A stretch of DNA of 33,554 bases from Rhodobacteraceae bacterium F11138 (GCA_016521575.1 JAEKDP010000017.1:1-33554); one strand, 5' to 3'; shown: positions 21,859 to 31,144, numbered from the stretch's first letter. Notes: a model not told the origin generated them from the letters alone. Program-made: numbers and translations.

Positions 21859-23943
21859 ATGGGTCTGAAAATTGCATCGGATATCGGCGGCACGTTTACC
21901 GACACCGTTCTCATCGAGGATGGCCGGTTCGAGTTCGGCAAGGTACTGACCACGCCCGAACAGCCTGACGATGCGGTGATCGAGGGGATAAGGACGCTTC
22001 TGGAGGCGCGGTCCGATGGCGCGCGTAAGGCCGATCGCATCGTGCATGGTACGACCCTGTTCACCAACGCGCTGATCGAGCGGAAGGGCGCGCGTACTGC
22101 GCTGATTACCACGCGCGGGTTCCGCGACGCGGTCGAGATCGGGCGCGAGCACCGCTACGAGATTTACGATCTGAGGATCGAGAACCCCGCGCCGCTAGCG
22201 CCGAGGCACCTGCGCTATGAGGTGAGCGAGCGCATACTGGCCGATGGCAGCGTGCGCCGGGTGCCGGACGATGCGAAGCTGCGCGATCTGGCCGCGCAGT
22301 TGAAGGCCGCCGAAGTGGAGGCGGTCGGCGTCTGCCTGCTGCATTCGTATCTCAACGACGCGCATGAACGGCAGGTGGGGCGCATTCTGGCTGAGGAGGC
22401 GCCCGAGATGTCGGTGTCGCTATCGTGCGATCTGGTCCCGGAGATCGGCGAGTTCGTGCGCAGCTCCAGCGTGCTGGCCAATGTCTATGTCAAGCGAATT
22501 GCCGAACGGTATCTGACCCGGCTTCAGGCGCGGGCCAAGTGCGAGCTGGGCTTGGGTGCGCCGCTCTTCATCATCCAGTCTGACGGGGGGCTGTGCGAGA
22601 TTGCCGAGGCGACGGACAAGCCCATCCGCCTGGTCGAATCGGGGCCGGCGGGCGGCGCGCTGGCCGCTGCGCACTATGGTGAGCTGCTGGGTCATCCCGA
22701 TATCTTGGCCTTCGACATGGGCGGCACGACGGCCAAGGCTTGCATAATCGTGGACCATGAGCCGCTGATCGCCAACGAATTCGAGGTGGACCGGCAGTAT
22801 CAGTTCAAGAAACATTCGGGATTGCCTATCAAGGTTCCGGTCATCGAGCTGATCGAGATCGGCACCGGAGGCGGGTCGATCGCCAAGGTCGATGCGATGA
22901 TGCGGCTGCAGGTCGGGCCGCAGAGCGCCGGCTCGCAGCCCGGGCCGGCGGCCTACGGGCAGGGCGGGCAAGCGCCGACGGTGACGGATGCGGGGCTGGT
23001 GCTGGGCTATCTCGACCCGGCGTTTTTCCTGGGCGGGGCAATGCGGCTGGACTTGGGCCGGGCGCGCGCGGCCATCGAGGATCATGTTGCCGGGCCGCTG
23101 GGGATATCGCTGCGTGAGGCGGCGTATGGCATTCACCAACTGGCCAATGAAAGCATGGCCTCGGCCGCGCGGATCCATACGATCGAGCGGGGTCAGAACA
23201 TTCAGGCGTTTCCGATGTTCGCCACCGGCGGGGCGGGGCCGATGCATGCCTATGGCGTGGCGTCGGCGCTGCGCTGCCCGCGGGTGATCTATCCACTTGG
23301 GGCGGGCGTGATGTCGGCGCTGGGGTTCTTGACGGCGCCGATCAGCCTGAGTTTCGCGCGGTCGCGCCCCGGGCGGGTCGACGATCTGGACTGGGCCGAG
23401 GCGGGACGCATTGTCGAGGAGATGAAGGCCGAGGGGCGTGATATCCTCAGCCGCAACGTGGCCGAGGAGGGTATAGGCTACCGAGTATTTGCCGACATGC
23501 GCTATGTCCTGCAGGGCAGCGAGGTGCGCGTGCCGGTGCCGTTCGAGAGTTTTGGCGCGGACAGCCGAGACGCGCTGATGGACGCGTTCGAGCGGGTCTA
23601 TGCGGCGGTTTACGGGCATGTGATGCAGGCGCCTGCCGAGTTGATCTCGTGGCGGGTGGTTGTGCATGGGCCCAAGCCCGATCTGATGCTGCGCCGGGAT
23701 GACGTGGTCGCGGATGCGGATTCAGCGGGTGCCGTGAAAGGGCGGCGCGGGATTTACATTCCGGCCGAGAAACGGATGGTCGAGGTGCCGGTTTACGACC
23801 GCTACGCGCTGTCGGCGGGGTGCCGGATGCAGGGGCCGATGATTGTCGAAGAGCGCGAGTCGACCGTGGTCATCAACGGACCGGGGGCCGTGTTTGTCGA
23901 TGAGTTCGCGAACCTCATCGTTGATCTTGACCGGGTAGAGTAG
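21859..23943 (+). CDS. hyuA: hydantoinase/oxoprolinase subunit A (HyuA)
   Basis: 694 residues of the HyuA family, an actin/Hsp70-like ATPase subunit that with HyuB performs ATP-dependent hydrolysis of cyclic amides such as 5-oxoproline or N-methylhydantoin. Phosphate-1 motif DIGGTFTDTVL lies at residues 8-18, phosphate-2 DMGGTTAK at 286-293, GTGGGSIA at 335-342 and the adenosine-type motif ATGGAGPMHA at 455-464. Length and motif order are canonical. The gene is followed after 8 bases by hyuB. Strongly G+C-rich third positions compared with the island to its left. Confidence 0.93.
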   Translation: MGLKIASDIGGTFTDTVLIEDGRFEFGKVLTTPEQPDDAVIEGIRTLLEARSDGARKADRIVHGTTLFTNALIERKGARTALITTRGFRDAVEIGREHRYEIYDLRIENPAPLAPRHLRYEVSERILADGSVRRVPDDAKLRDLAAQLKAAEVEAVGVCLLHSYLNDAHERQVGRILAEEAPEMSVSLSCDLVPEIGEFVRSSSVLANVYVKRIAERYLTRLQARAKCELGLGAPLFIIQSDGGLCEIAEATDKPIRLVESGPAGGALAAAHYGELLGHPDILAFDMGGTTAKACIIVDHEPLIANEFEVDRQYQFKKHSGLPIKVPVIELIEIGTGGGSIAKVDAMMRLQVGPQSAGSQPGPAAYGQGGQAPTVTDAGLVLGYLDPAFFLGGAMRLDLGRARAAIEDHVAGPLGISLREAAYGIHQLANESMASAARIHTIERGQNIQAFPMFATGGAGPMHAYGVASALRCPRVIYPLGAGVMSALGFLTAPISLSFARSRPGRVDDLDWAEAGRIVEEMKAEGRDILSRNVAEEGIGYRVFADMRYVLQGSEVRVPVPFESFGADSRDALMDAFERVYAAVYGHVMQAPAELISWRVVVHGPKPDLMLRRDDVVADADSAGAVKGRRGIYIPAEKRMVEVPVYDRYALSAGCRMQGPMIVEERESTVVINGPGAVFVDEFANLIVDLDRVE

Positions 23944-23951
23944 GGGGCACC

Positions 23952-25652
23952 ATGGCGATAGATCAGATCACACTCGATATCCTGTGGGCGCGGCTGATCG
24001 CCACGACGAACGATCAGGCGACGGCGCTGATGCGCTCGTCCTTTACGTCTATCGTGCGGGATGCCGCCGATCTGGCCGCCGGGGTGTTCGACCGGCGGGG
24101 GCGGATGATCGCGCAGGCGGTGACGGGTACGCCGGGGCATATCAACTCGATGGCGACGGGGATGCTGCACATATTGCACAGGTTCCCGCCCGACAGCCTG
24201 AAGCCCGGTGATGTCATCATCACCAACGATCCGTGGTTCACCGCGTCGCAACTGAACGATATCACCATCGCGACGCCCGTGTTCAAGGATGGCCGGTGCA
24301 TCGCGGTTTTCGCCAATTGCTGTCATGCGCTGGACATCGGGGGCAGGGGGCTGTCGGCGGATTCGCGATCGGTCTTCGAGGAGGGGCTGCAGATCCCGAT
24401 CATGAAGCTGATGGATGAAGGCCGGCCAGTGCAGCCGCTATGGGATCTGATCCGCGCGAATGTGCGCACACCTGATGAGGTGGTCGGCGATCTGCATTGC
24501 CAGATCACCGGGAATGCGCAGGGGGCCAGGCAGCTCTTGCAGTTTCTCGATGAGTTCGGGCTGGACGATATCGAAGAACTGTCGGATGAGATCATCACCC
24601 GCTCAGAGGCAGCGATGCGAAGCAGGATCGCGGCGCTGCCGGACGGGGAATATCCCTATCAGCTGACCGTGGACGGCTTTGACGATCCTCTGGTTATCAA
24701 GGCGCGGCTGATCGTCGAAGGCGACCACCTGACAGTGGATTTCGCCGGCTCGCCGGCGCAGGTGCCGCAGGGTGTGAACGTGACGCTGAATTACACGACA
24801 GCCTACACGAATTACGGCGTCAAATGCGCGCTGGCCGGTGACATCCCCAACAATGAGGGCAGTTTTCTGCCTCTGACGGTCACCGCGTCGGAGGGCACGT
24901 TGCTGAACGCGGCCTTTCCGGCGGCGGTGGGCGGGCGGCATCTGGTGGGGCATTTCCTCCCCTCGGTGGTGATGGGCGCGCTGGCGCAAGCGCTGCCCGA
25001 TAACGTGATGGCGCCCGGGTTCGATGGGCTGTGGGACACACATATTGCCGGCGTGCAGCGCGGCGGTGAATCGTTTTCCTATACGTGGTTTTCCGCCGGT
25101 GGCACCGGCGCGATGAAGGGCAAGGATGGGATGCCCGCCACGGCCTATCCCAGCGGCATTGCCGGCGTGCCGGCCGAAACGATGGAGACGCTCGCCCCGC
25201 TGGTGGTGCAGGAGCGGTCCCTGCGGATGGATTCTGGTGGACCGGGCGAATCGCGCGGCGGTCTGGGGCAGGTGATGCGGATCGAGGTGCTGAGCGATCA
25301 CGATTATCTGTTCTCGGGCCTGTACGAGCGCACGAAGCACCCCGCGCCGGGCCTGCATGGCGGCGGCCCGGGGCAGTCGGGGGCGCTGAGTACCAATAAC
25401 GGGGCTGATTTGCAGCCCAAGATCACCACCATGCTGCCTCCCGATACGGTGACGACGCTGGAGATGCCCGGTGGCGGTGGCTTTGGCCCGCCCGAACGGC
25501 GCGACCCGGCGTTGGTGCTGCGCGACGTGGCCGAGGGATATGTATCGCTGGAGGCCGCGCGCGCGGTGTATGGCGTGGCGATCAACGCGCAGAGGATGTG
25601 CGTGGATGAAGAGACAACCGCACAGCTGCGCCGCAAGATGACCGGCGCCTAA
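23952..25652 (+). CDS. hyuB: hydantoinase/oxoprolinase subunit B (HyuB)
   Basis: 566 residues, usual length for HyuB, the partner of HyuA. Recognisable stretches include MRSSFTSIVRDAADLAAGVF near the start, HINSMATGM, GDVIITNDPWFTASQLNDIT (the family's GD-x-x-x-x-NDP motif), NNEGSFLPLTVTASEGTLLN, and the glycine-rich end MPGGGGFGPPERRDP. Its stop overlaps that of the convergent lysR gene by about three bases. With HyuA it should open a lactam or hydantoin ring; whether the substrate is 5-oxoproline, N-methylhydantoin or something else is not decided by sequence. Confidence 0.93.
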   Translation: MAIDQITLDILWARLIATTNDQATALMRSSFTSIVRDAADLAAGVFDRRGRMIAQAVTGTPGHINSMATGMLHILHRFPPDSLKPGDVIITNDPWFTASQLNDITIATPVFKDGRCIAVFANCCHALDIGGRGLSADSRSVFEEGLQIPIMKLMDEGRPVQPLWDLIRANVRTPDEVVGDLHCQITGNAQGARQLLQFLDEFGLDDIEELSDEIITRSEAAMRSRIAALPDGEYPYQLTVDGFDDPLVIKARLIVEGDHLTVDFAGSPAQVPQGVNVTLNYTTAYTNYGVKCALAGDIPNNEGSFLPLTVTASEGTLLNAAFPAAVGGRHLVGHFLPSVVMGALAQALPDNVMAPGFDGLWDTHIAGVQRGGESFSYTWFSAGGTGAMKGKDGMPATAYPSGIAGVPAETMETLAPLVVQERSLRMDSGGPGESRGGLGQVMRIEVLSDHDYLFSGLYERTKHPAPGLHGGGPGQSGALSTNNGADLQPKITTMLPPDTVTTLEMPGGGGFGPPERRDPALVLRDVAEGYVSLEAARAVYGVAINAQRMCVDEETTAQLRRKMTGA

Positions 25653-26551
25653 AGCGCCAGCGCGTGCAGCCTGCCGAAAATCGCCTGCCGCGCGCTTGCC
25701 GCAAAGGCGCCCTGCAGGCGCGAGAGCGATTGCCCCTTGGGCGTCAGCATGAAGATGCTGAGCGGCACACGCGGCGCGAAAGGGCGTAGCGCCAGCGTCG
25801 GGTCGGGCGCGCGCGAGAACGGATCGACGAAGGCCACCATGTCATCGCGCACCAGGCCATCGGCCAAGCGCGAGGCGTTCAGCTCCATCCGGATTCGGGG
25901 CTGCACACCGTATCTGGCGAAATTGTCGCGGATCAACACGCTTGGCGGGGTGTCGATGTCGAACACGATCAGCGGCACGTCCTCCAGGTCGCCGGGCGTC
26001 ACATGGTCCAGTCGTGCCAGCGGGTGATGAGCGTCCATCAGGCACATGACATCGGAATCGGTAATATAGGTCTCTTTGACATGGGGGTTGCCGGTGGCAC
26101 CATGGACAAAGCCGATATCGGCGCGCTTTTGCGCCACCATTTCGACCACACGTTTCGACATCTCGACGTGAAAGCCGGTGGTGACATCCTCGAAACTCCG
26201 GCTGAATTCGGTGACGGCCTGCGTCAGCCCGCCGAAGGCCAGCGCCGGGATGGCCGCGACGGTGATCCGCCCGCGCCGCGAGGTTTGCAGCGCATCGACC
26301 CCGTCGGAGAACAGCCGCACCTGGTTTTGCAACCTCTCGGCCTCTTCGCGAAGCTGCGCGCCGGCCTGCGTCAGATAGAGCCGGTTCTTGCGCCGTTCGA
26401 AGAGGCGCAGACCGGTGGTATCCTCGAACAGCGCGATTGCCTTGCTGACGGCCGGCTGCGTCAGGTTCATGCGGCGCGCGGTTTGCGACACGCTGGCGCA
26501 GTCGCAAAGCGTCAAGAAAATCTCGAGATGGCGCAGGTTTGGATGGATCAT
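25649..26551 (-). CDS. LysR-family transcriptional regulator
   Basis: 300 residues. The N-terminal winged helix LRHLEIFLTLCDCASVSQTA with MNLTQPAVSKAIALFEDTTG is a textbook LysR DNA-binding domain. The remaining two thirds are the periplasmic-binding-like effector domain. ATG 26551 (MIHPNLRHLEI) is preferred; an in-frame ATG 12 codons earlier would add non-family residues and cover the promoter region. It lies convergent to hyuB and divergent from the M24-hydrolase gene, so it probably regulates the rightward operon. Confidence 0.9.
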   Translation of the reverse strand: MIHPNLRHLEIFLTLCDCASVSQTARRMNLTQPAVSKAIALFEDTTGLRLFERRKNRLYLTQAGAQLREEAERLQNQVRLFSDGVDALQTSRRGRITVAAIPALAFGGLTQAVTEFSRSFEDVTTGFHVEMSKRVVEMVAQKRADIGFVHGATGNPHVKETYITDSDVMCLMDAHHPLARLDHVTPGDLEDVPLIVFDIDTPPSVLIRDNFARYGVQPRIRMELNASRLADGLVRDDMVAFVDPFSRAPDPTLALRPFAPRVPLSIFMLTPKGQSLSRLQGAFAASARQAIFGRLHALAL

Positions 26552-26561
26552 TCTTTTTAAG

Positions 26562-26582
26562 TTATGGATATGAGAAATATAA
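26562..26582. promoter_or_regulatory. AT-rich dyad, candidate LysR box
   Basis: TTAT (26562-26565) and ATAA (26579-26582) enclose ATAT-GAGAA-ATAT (26568-26580). This nested dyad lies in the divergent region just upstream of the lysR start and about 60 bases before the M24-hydrolase gene, where a LysR protein would bind. Inferred from position and symmetry. Confidence 0.4.
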
Positions 26583-26598
26583 TTCAATAGACAACATG

Positions 26599-26611
26599 CC
26601 CCGACGCGGGG
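26599..26611. other. small GC hairpin in the leader of the M24-hydrolase gene
   Basis: CCCCG-ACG-CGGGG is a perfect 5-bp stem with a 3-base loop, followed by TTTG, about 30 bases upstream of the start codon. It could act on translation or early termination; function is unproven. Confidence 0.4.
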
Positions 26612-26643
26612 TTTGATGGCCCAAACACGATGGGAGATGGGCC

Positions 26644-27822
26644 GTGAAGCTGTTGTTCGAGCATGAGGAATTCCGGGCGCGCGTGGCGCGGATCAAAGAC
26701 GCGATGCGCGCGCGGGGTTTTGACGTTTTGCTCATTTCCAATCCGGCGAACCAGTTTTACGCCACGGGCTATGACGGCTGGTCATTCTACACGCCGCAGA
26801 TGGTGGTTGTTGCGCTGGACGCGGACGAGCCGATCTGGTTCGGCCGCAAGATGGACGCAGTGGGTGCCAGGTTCACCGCCTATCTGGCCGAGGAAAACGT
26901 GATTGCCTATCCCGACAAATATGTTGGAAACGATGATTTGCATCCGATGGATTACCTGGTGCAGATCTTGCGCGAAAAGGGTTGGGACAAGGGGCGCATC
27001 GGCGCCGAGCAGGATGATTACTATTACAGCGCCAAGTGGAACCGCATCCTGACCGCAGGGATGGGCCAGGGCGAGTTCGAGGACGCTTTCCTTTTGGTCA
27101 ACCAAGTACGGATGGTGAAATCTGCGCAGGAGATCGAATACATGAGCCAGGCTGGCCAGATCGCGACGCTGGCCATGGACAGCGCGCGGCGATTGGTTCG
27201 ACCCGGTGTGCGGCAATGCGATGTGATGGCCGAGATCTACCGCGTGACCACCGCCGGCACGCCGGAATTCGGCGGCACCTTCCCGTGCAAGCCGCCCAAT
27301 GCCATGGTCGGCGAGATGGCCTCGGCCCCGCATCTGAGCTGGACCGACCGCCCGCTGGAGGACGGCGAGGTGTTTTATATCGAGATGGGCGGCATCCGGC
27401 ACCGCTATCATTCGCCGCTGTCACGCTGTGTCTATACCGGCACGCCGACGCGCGAGGTGCTGAACACGACCGCGATCATCCGCGAGGGGCTGGAGGCCGC
27501 GTTGGATGTGGTGCGGCCGGGTGCAGAGTGTCAGGATATGGCGGTTGCCTGGGAAAAAGTGATCCGCAAGCACGGCATCGAGAAGGACAGCCGCATCGGC
27601 TATCCCGTGGGGATCGGGTTTCCGCCGACATGGGGTGAGCTGACATGTTCGCTGCGGATGGGCGACGACACGGTGATGGAGGAAAACATGACCTTCCACT
27701 GCATTCCCGCGCTCTGGATGGAGCATTACGGCCTTGTCGTGAGCGAGACATTTGCCGTGACGAAGGATGGCGCGCGGCCCTTTGCCAATTGCCCGCGGGA
27801 GATGCTGACCGCGGATGGCTGA
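26644..27822 (+). CDS. M24-fold hydrolase, creatinase / ectoine-hydrolase (DoeA)-like
   Basis: 392 residues: a creatinase N-terminal domain followed by a pita-bread M24 domain. The stretch NPANQFYATGYDGWSFYTPQ and the later RIGYPVGIGFPPTWGELT resemble ectoine hydrolase DoeA and creatinase rather than aminopeptidase P. Most residues that bind the two metals in M24 peptidases are changed. The first Asp is Glu (IEMGG), the second Asp is His (RYHSPLSR), the GHGIG histidine is lost, and the IEPG glutamate is Ile (HCIPAL). Only the last Glu (SETFAV) remains. A metal-free C-N hydrolase acting on a guanidine, amidine or cyclic amide is likely. Divergent from lysR and first gene of the operon ending in the TRAP transporter. 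Confidence 0.83.
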   Translation: MKLLFEHEEFRARVARIKDAMRARGFDVLLISNPANQFYATGYDGWSFYTPQMVVVALDADEPIWFGRKMDAVGARFTAYLAEENVIAYPDKYVGNDDLHPMDYLVQILREKGWDKGRIGAEQDDYYYSAKWNRILTAGMGQGEFEDAFLLVNQVRMVKSAQEIEYMSQAGQIATLAMDSARRLVRPGVRQCDVMAEIYRVTTAGTPEFGGTFPCKPPNAMVGEMASAPHLSWTDRPLEDGEVFYIEMGGIRHRYHSPLSRCVYTGTPTREVLNTTAIIREGLEAALDVVRPGAECQDMAVAWEKVIRKHGIEKDSRIGYPVGIGFPPTWGELTCSLRMGDDTVMEENMTFHCIPALWMEHYGLVVSETFAVTKDGARPFANCPREMLTADG

Positions 27823-27845
27823 GGCCCTGCCCGGAAAGGAGACAT

Positions 27846-29639
27846 ATGGTTGAGTTCACTACAAGGCCCGAGATTCGCGGCACGTTCGGGGTTGTCACCT
27901 CGACGCACTGGATCGCCTCGGCGGTTGGCATGGCGATCCTGGAAAAGGGGGGCAATGCCTTTGATGCGGCGGTTGCGACGGGGTTCGTGCTGCAGGTGGT
28001 CGAGCCGCATCTGAACGGGCCGGCGGGCGATCTGCCGGCGATCTTCCACTCAACGCGCGACGGGGCCGAGGGCGTGCTGTGCGCGCAGGGGCCAGCGCCG
28101 GAGGCGGCGACCATCGCGGCGATGAAGGACGCCGGGATAGATCAACAGATCCCCGGGTCGGGCCTCTTGGCGACCGTGGTGCCGGGGGCGTTCGACGGCT
28201 GGCTGCTGCTCTTGCGCGAATACGGGACGATGGAGCTGGCCGAGGTTCTGAACCCGGCTATCGGATATTGCGAGGACGGGCATCCGATGCTGCCAGCGGT
28301 GGCCGAGGCCATAGCGCCGCTGCAGGATTTCTTCGAGGCGGAATGGCCCAGCTCGGCCGAGCTGTGGTGCCCCGGCGGCACCGCGCCCGAGGCGCAGAGC
28401 CTGCACCGGAATCCCGATCTGGCGCGCACCTATGGCCGGCTGCGCGATGCGGCAAAGGGCGACACCCGCGAGGCGCGGATCGATGCGGCGCGAGATGAAT
28501 GGCGCAACGGTTTTGTCGCGGACGCCATCGGGGACTACCTCAAAGATGCCGAAGCGATGGACGTGACAGGCCGGCGCAATTCCTCACTGTTGACACGCTC
28601 GGATATTAGCGGCTGGCAGGCCGGTTTTGAGGCGCCGGCGACGATAGACTATCACGGCTGGACTGTTTGCAAGACGGGGCCTTGGGGGCAGGGGCCCGTT
28701 CTGCTGCAGGCGCTGCAGATCTTGCGCAATTTCGATATCGCGTCGATGGATCCTTTCGGCACCGACTTCGTGCATACCGTCATCGAGGCGATCAAGCTGG
28801 CCTATGCCGACCGCGAGGCGTATTATGGAGATCCCGATTTTCACGACATCCCGATGGAGAAGCTTCTGGGCGCCGACTATGGTCAGACCCGCGCGGCGCT
28901 GATCGGTGACGCGGCCTCGACAGAGCAGCGGCCCGGTGTGATCGAGGGCTTCGAGGCGCAGGCCGAGGGGGTCAATATGCGCGCGGCGCGCGAGATCGAG
29001 GTGATTGACGACCCCGCGACGGGCGAGCCGACGATGGCGCATCTGACCAATACCAAGGGCGACACGGTACATCTGGACATCATCGACCGCTGGGGAAATC
29101 TGGTATCGTCCACGCCCTCGGGCGGGTGGCTGCAATCCAATCCGGTGGTGCCGGGATTGGGATTCGCGCTGAATTCGCGCGCACAGATGTTCTGGCTGGA
29201 CGAGGGGTTGGCGTCGTCGCTGAAGCCAGGCGCGCGCCCGCGCACGACGCTGACGCCGACGATCGCACGGCACGAGGACGGCGCGATGCTGGCCTTCGGG
29301 ACGCCTGGCGGGGACCAGCAGGATCAGTGGCAGCTGATCTGGTTCCTGCGTTTCGTCCATCACGGTCTGGACTTGCAGCAGGGGATCGATGCACCGCTGT
29401 TTCACTCGGCGCATTTTCAGTCGTCCTTCTATCCTCGGCGCGCGTCGCCCGGCGAGATGATGATCGAAGAGACGATCGGCGCGGATGTGATCGACGCGCT
29501 GCGCGCACGTGGTCATTCGGTGAATGTCGCGCAGGCTAACACGATCGGCCGGTTGACCGCCGCGCTGCGTCATGCGGACGGGCAGGTGCAGGCTGCGGCC
29601 ACCCCGCGCCTGATGCAAGCCTATGCGATCGGACGGTGA
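27846..29639 (+). CDS. gamma-glutamyltransferase-family protein
   Basis: 597 residues of the Ntn-hydrolase GGT family, made as a precursor that self-cleaves before a Thr. The N-terminal stretch includes ASAVGMAILEKGGNAFDAAV and the glycine-rich NGPAGDLPAIF. The autocleavage site is GDTVHLDIIDRWGNLVS with nucleophile Thr407; E. coli has TTH where this has TVH. Downstream, GARPRTTLTPTI replaces the usual SSM-PT loop, and FGTPGGDQQDQ is conserved. ATG 27846 is chosen because AAAGGAG lies directly upstream; the frame's longer extension runs back into the M24 gene. No signal peptide, so probably cytoplasmic, unlike periplasmic GGT. May act as an amidase on a gamma-glutamyl or related amide. Confidence 0.87.
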   Translation: MVEFTTRPEIRGTFGVVTSTHWIASAVGMAILEKGGNAFDAAVATGFVLQVVEPHLNGPAGDLPAIFHSTRDGAEGVLCAQGPAPEAATIAAMKDAGIDQQIPGSGLLATVVPGAFDGWLLLLREYGTMELAEVLNPAIGYCEDGHPMLPAVAEAIAPLQDFFEAEWPSSAELWCPGGTAPEAQSLHRNPDLARTYGRLRDAAKGDTREARIDAARDEWRNGFVADAIGDYLKDAEAMDVTGRRNSSLLTRSDISGWQAGFEAPATIDYHGWTVCKTGPWGQGPVLLQALQILRNFDIASMDPFGTDFVHTVIEAIKLAYADREAYYGDPDFHDIPMEKLLGADYGQTRAALIGDAASTEQRPGVIEGFEAQAEGVNMRAAREIEVIDDPATGEPTMAHLTNTKGDTVHLDIIDRWGNLVSSTPSGGWLQSNPVVPGLGFALNSRAQMFWLDEGLASSLKPGARPRTTLTPTIARHEDGAMLAFGTPGGDQQDQWQLIWFLRFVHHGLDLQQGIDAPLFHSAHFQSSFYPRRASPGEMMIEETIGADVIDALRARGHSVNVAQANTIGRLTAALRHADGQVQAAATPRLMQAYAIGR

Positions 29640-29727
29640 GCATGGCGCGGACCCACCCCCGCGCGGCGCTGTTGACGCGGACTATGGTTCTGGCGGATGC
29701 TGAAACCTGTGCCATTGTGGGGGATCG

Positions 29728-30084
29728 ATGATGAGCGAAATTACCCGCGTCCGCGGCCACGCCAGGGGGCGCAATTCCGGCAGCGCCGCGAATGGCTTTG
29801 CTTGGGCCGTCGCCACGTCGCAGGTGGCGACGGACGATCTTTATGAGCAGACGCACAGCACGCTGGCGCGGATCGACGCGATCCTGGCGCGGATGAATAC
29901 CGACCGCACCCGCGCAGTGACGGCGACGGTCTATATCACCGACATCACCCAAAAGCAGCAGATGGATCGTGCCTGGTGCGAATGGGTGGGCGACGATCCC
30001 GCGCACTGGCCGCAACGCGCCTGCGTCGAGGCGGCGCTGCATGAGAACGATCTTGTCGAGGTGGTCCTGATGGTCGCTCTCTAG
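29728..30084 (+). CDS. RidA/YjgF-family protein (enamine/imine deaminase type)
   Basis: 118 residues with the Rid fold. AWAVATSQVATD corresponds to the strand before the active site, AVTATVYITDITQKQQMDRA to the central helix-strand, and WPQRACVEAALHENDLVEVV to the C-terminal motif, where the conserved Arg that binds the substrate carboxylate is kept. Rid proteins hydrolyse reactive enamines or imines produced by amino-acid and amine catabolism. Two adjacent ATGs are possible (29728 or 29731); GGGGG at 29719-29723 serves either. The 88 bases between the GGT-like stop and this gene contain nothing else I can support. Confidence 0.88.
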   Translation: MMSEITRVRGHARGRNSGSAANGFAWAVATSQVATDDLYEQTHSTLARIDAILARMNTDRTRAVTATVYITDITQKQQMDRAWCEWVGDDPAHWPQRACVEAALHENDLVEVVLMVAL

Positions 30085-30154
30085 CCCGGGGCGCGCCCGA
30101 CCACCGCCTTGATACCAAGCGAGCCTGAATTATAACCAACAAGGAGAGAGAGAA

Positions 30155-31135
30155 ATGAAAACCCTGACCAGACTTTTCGTCGCGACGGCCCTGACCGGCG
30201 TGATTGCCCCGGCCGCCTTTGCCGAGAAATGGGACATGCCCATGGCCTATGCCGCGTCGAACTTCCATTCTGAGGTGGGCGCGAAGTTTGCGCAATGCGT
30301 CACTGACGGCACCGACAGCGAGATCGAGATCGTAACCCACCCGTCCGGGTCGCTCTTTCCCGGCGCGCAGATTAAGCGCGCGGTGCAGACCGGGCAGGTC
30401 CAGATTGGCGAACGTCTGTTGTCGGCGCATCAGAATGACAATGTGCTCTACGGGTTCGATTCCATCCCGTTTCTGGCCACGTCGTTTGACGCGTCCGGCA
30501 CCCTCTGGGAGGTGGCAAAACCAACCATCGAAGAGGCGCTGGCCTCCGAGAACCTGACGCTGCTCTATTCGGTGCCATGGCCGCCGCAGGGCTTTTACTC
30601 GCGCGACGAAGTGACGTCGGTGGCCGATATGGAGGGCATGAAATTCCGGTCCTTCAACAACATCACCACCCGCCTGGCCGAACTAATGAACATGCTGCCC
30701 GTCACCATCGAGGCCGCCGAGCTGAGCCAGGCCCTGGCGACCGGCGTGGCCGATGCGATGATTACCTCGGGCGCGACCGGGTATGACCGCAAGGTATGGG
30801 AAAGCCTCAACTATTACTACGAGGTCGATGCGTGGCTGCCGCGCAACTACATCATCGTCAATTCCGATACCTGGAACGATGTGAACGACGACAACAAGGG
30901 CGTCATCCGGGATTGCGCGGCCGCCGCCGAGGCCGAAGGGCTGCAACGCTCCAAGGATTACACCCAGTTCACGCTGGACGGCTTGCGCGAGGGCGGCATG
31001 GAAGTGGGCCCGCCCAGCGAACAGCTGGAGACTGATCTCAAGGGTGTCGGCGCGGTCCTGACCGACGAATGGCTGGAAGAGGCGGGCGACGAAGGTCGCG
31101 CCATCGTCGATGCCTACAAGGCAAAGGCCGAATAA
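30155..31135 (+). CDS. dctP: TRAP transporter periplasmic binding protein DctP
   Basis: 326 residues. A Sec signal peptide MKTLTRLFVATALTGVIAPA ends at AFA before EKWDMP. The mature protein follows the DctP pattern: AYAASNFHSEVGAKFAQCV (TRAP family F/H-x-x-x-x-K start), then GMKFRSFNNITTRLAELM with the conserved Arg that contacts ligand carboxylate, and ADAMITSGATGYDRKVWESL. Such receptors deliver carboxylate-containing ligands to the DctQM membrane pair. AGGAGAGAG ribosome-binding site. Transcribed in line with ridA 70 bases upstream and followed by a hairpin before dctQ. Confidence 0.92.
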   Translation: MKTLTRLFVATALTGVIAPAAFAEKWDMPMAYAASNFHSEVGAKFAQCVTDGTDSEIEIVTHPSGSLFPGAQIKRAVQTGQVQIGERLLSAHQNDNVLYGFDSIPFLATSFDASGTLWEVAKPTIEEALASENLTLLYSVPWPPQGFYSRDEVTSVADMEGMKFRSFNNITTRLAELMNMLPVTIEAAELSQALATGVADAMITSGATGYDRKVWESLNYYYEVDAWLPRNYIIVNSDTWNDVNDDNKGVIRDCAAAAEAEGLQRSKDYTQFTLDGLREGGMEVGPPSEQLETDLKGVGAVLTDEWLEEAGDEGRAIVDAYKAKAE

Positions 31136-31144
31136 GGCCGGTCT

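Noticed and set aside
21859-27822. Creatinine degradation via N-methylhydantoin and creatine
   Set aside because: HyuAB and a creatinase-like protein fit loosely, but cytosine/creatinine deaminase, N-carbamoylsarcosine amidase and sarcosine oxidase are missing.
26644-27822. Xaa-Pro aminopeptidase
   Set aside because: Four of five metal ligands needed for peptidase activity are replaced.
27645-27845. Longer start for the GGT-like gene
   Set aside because: The extra residues overlap the M24 gene out of frame; ATG 27846 has AAAGGAG just upstream and begins the family fold.
29642-29731. 29-codon frame between the GGT-like gene and ridA
   Set aside because: No ribosome-binding site or recognisable content; it just fills the gap.
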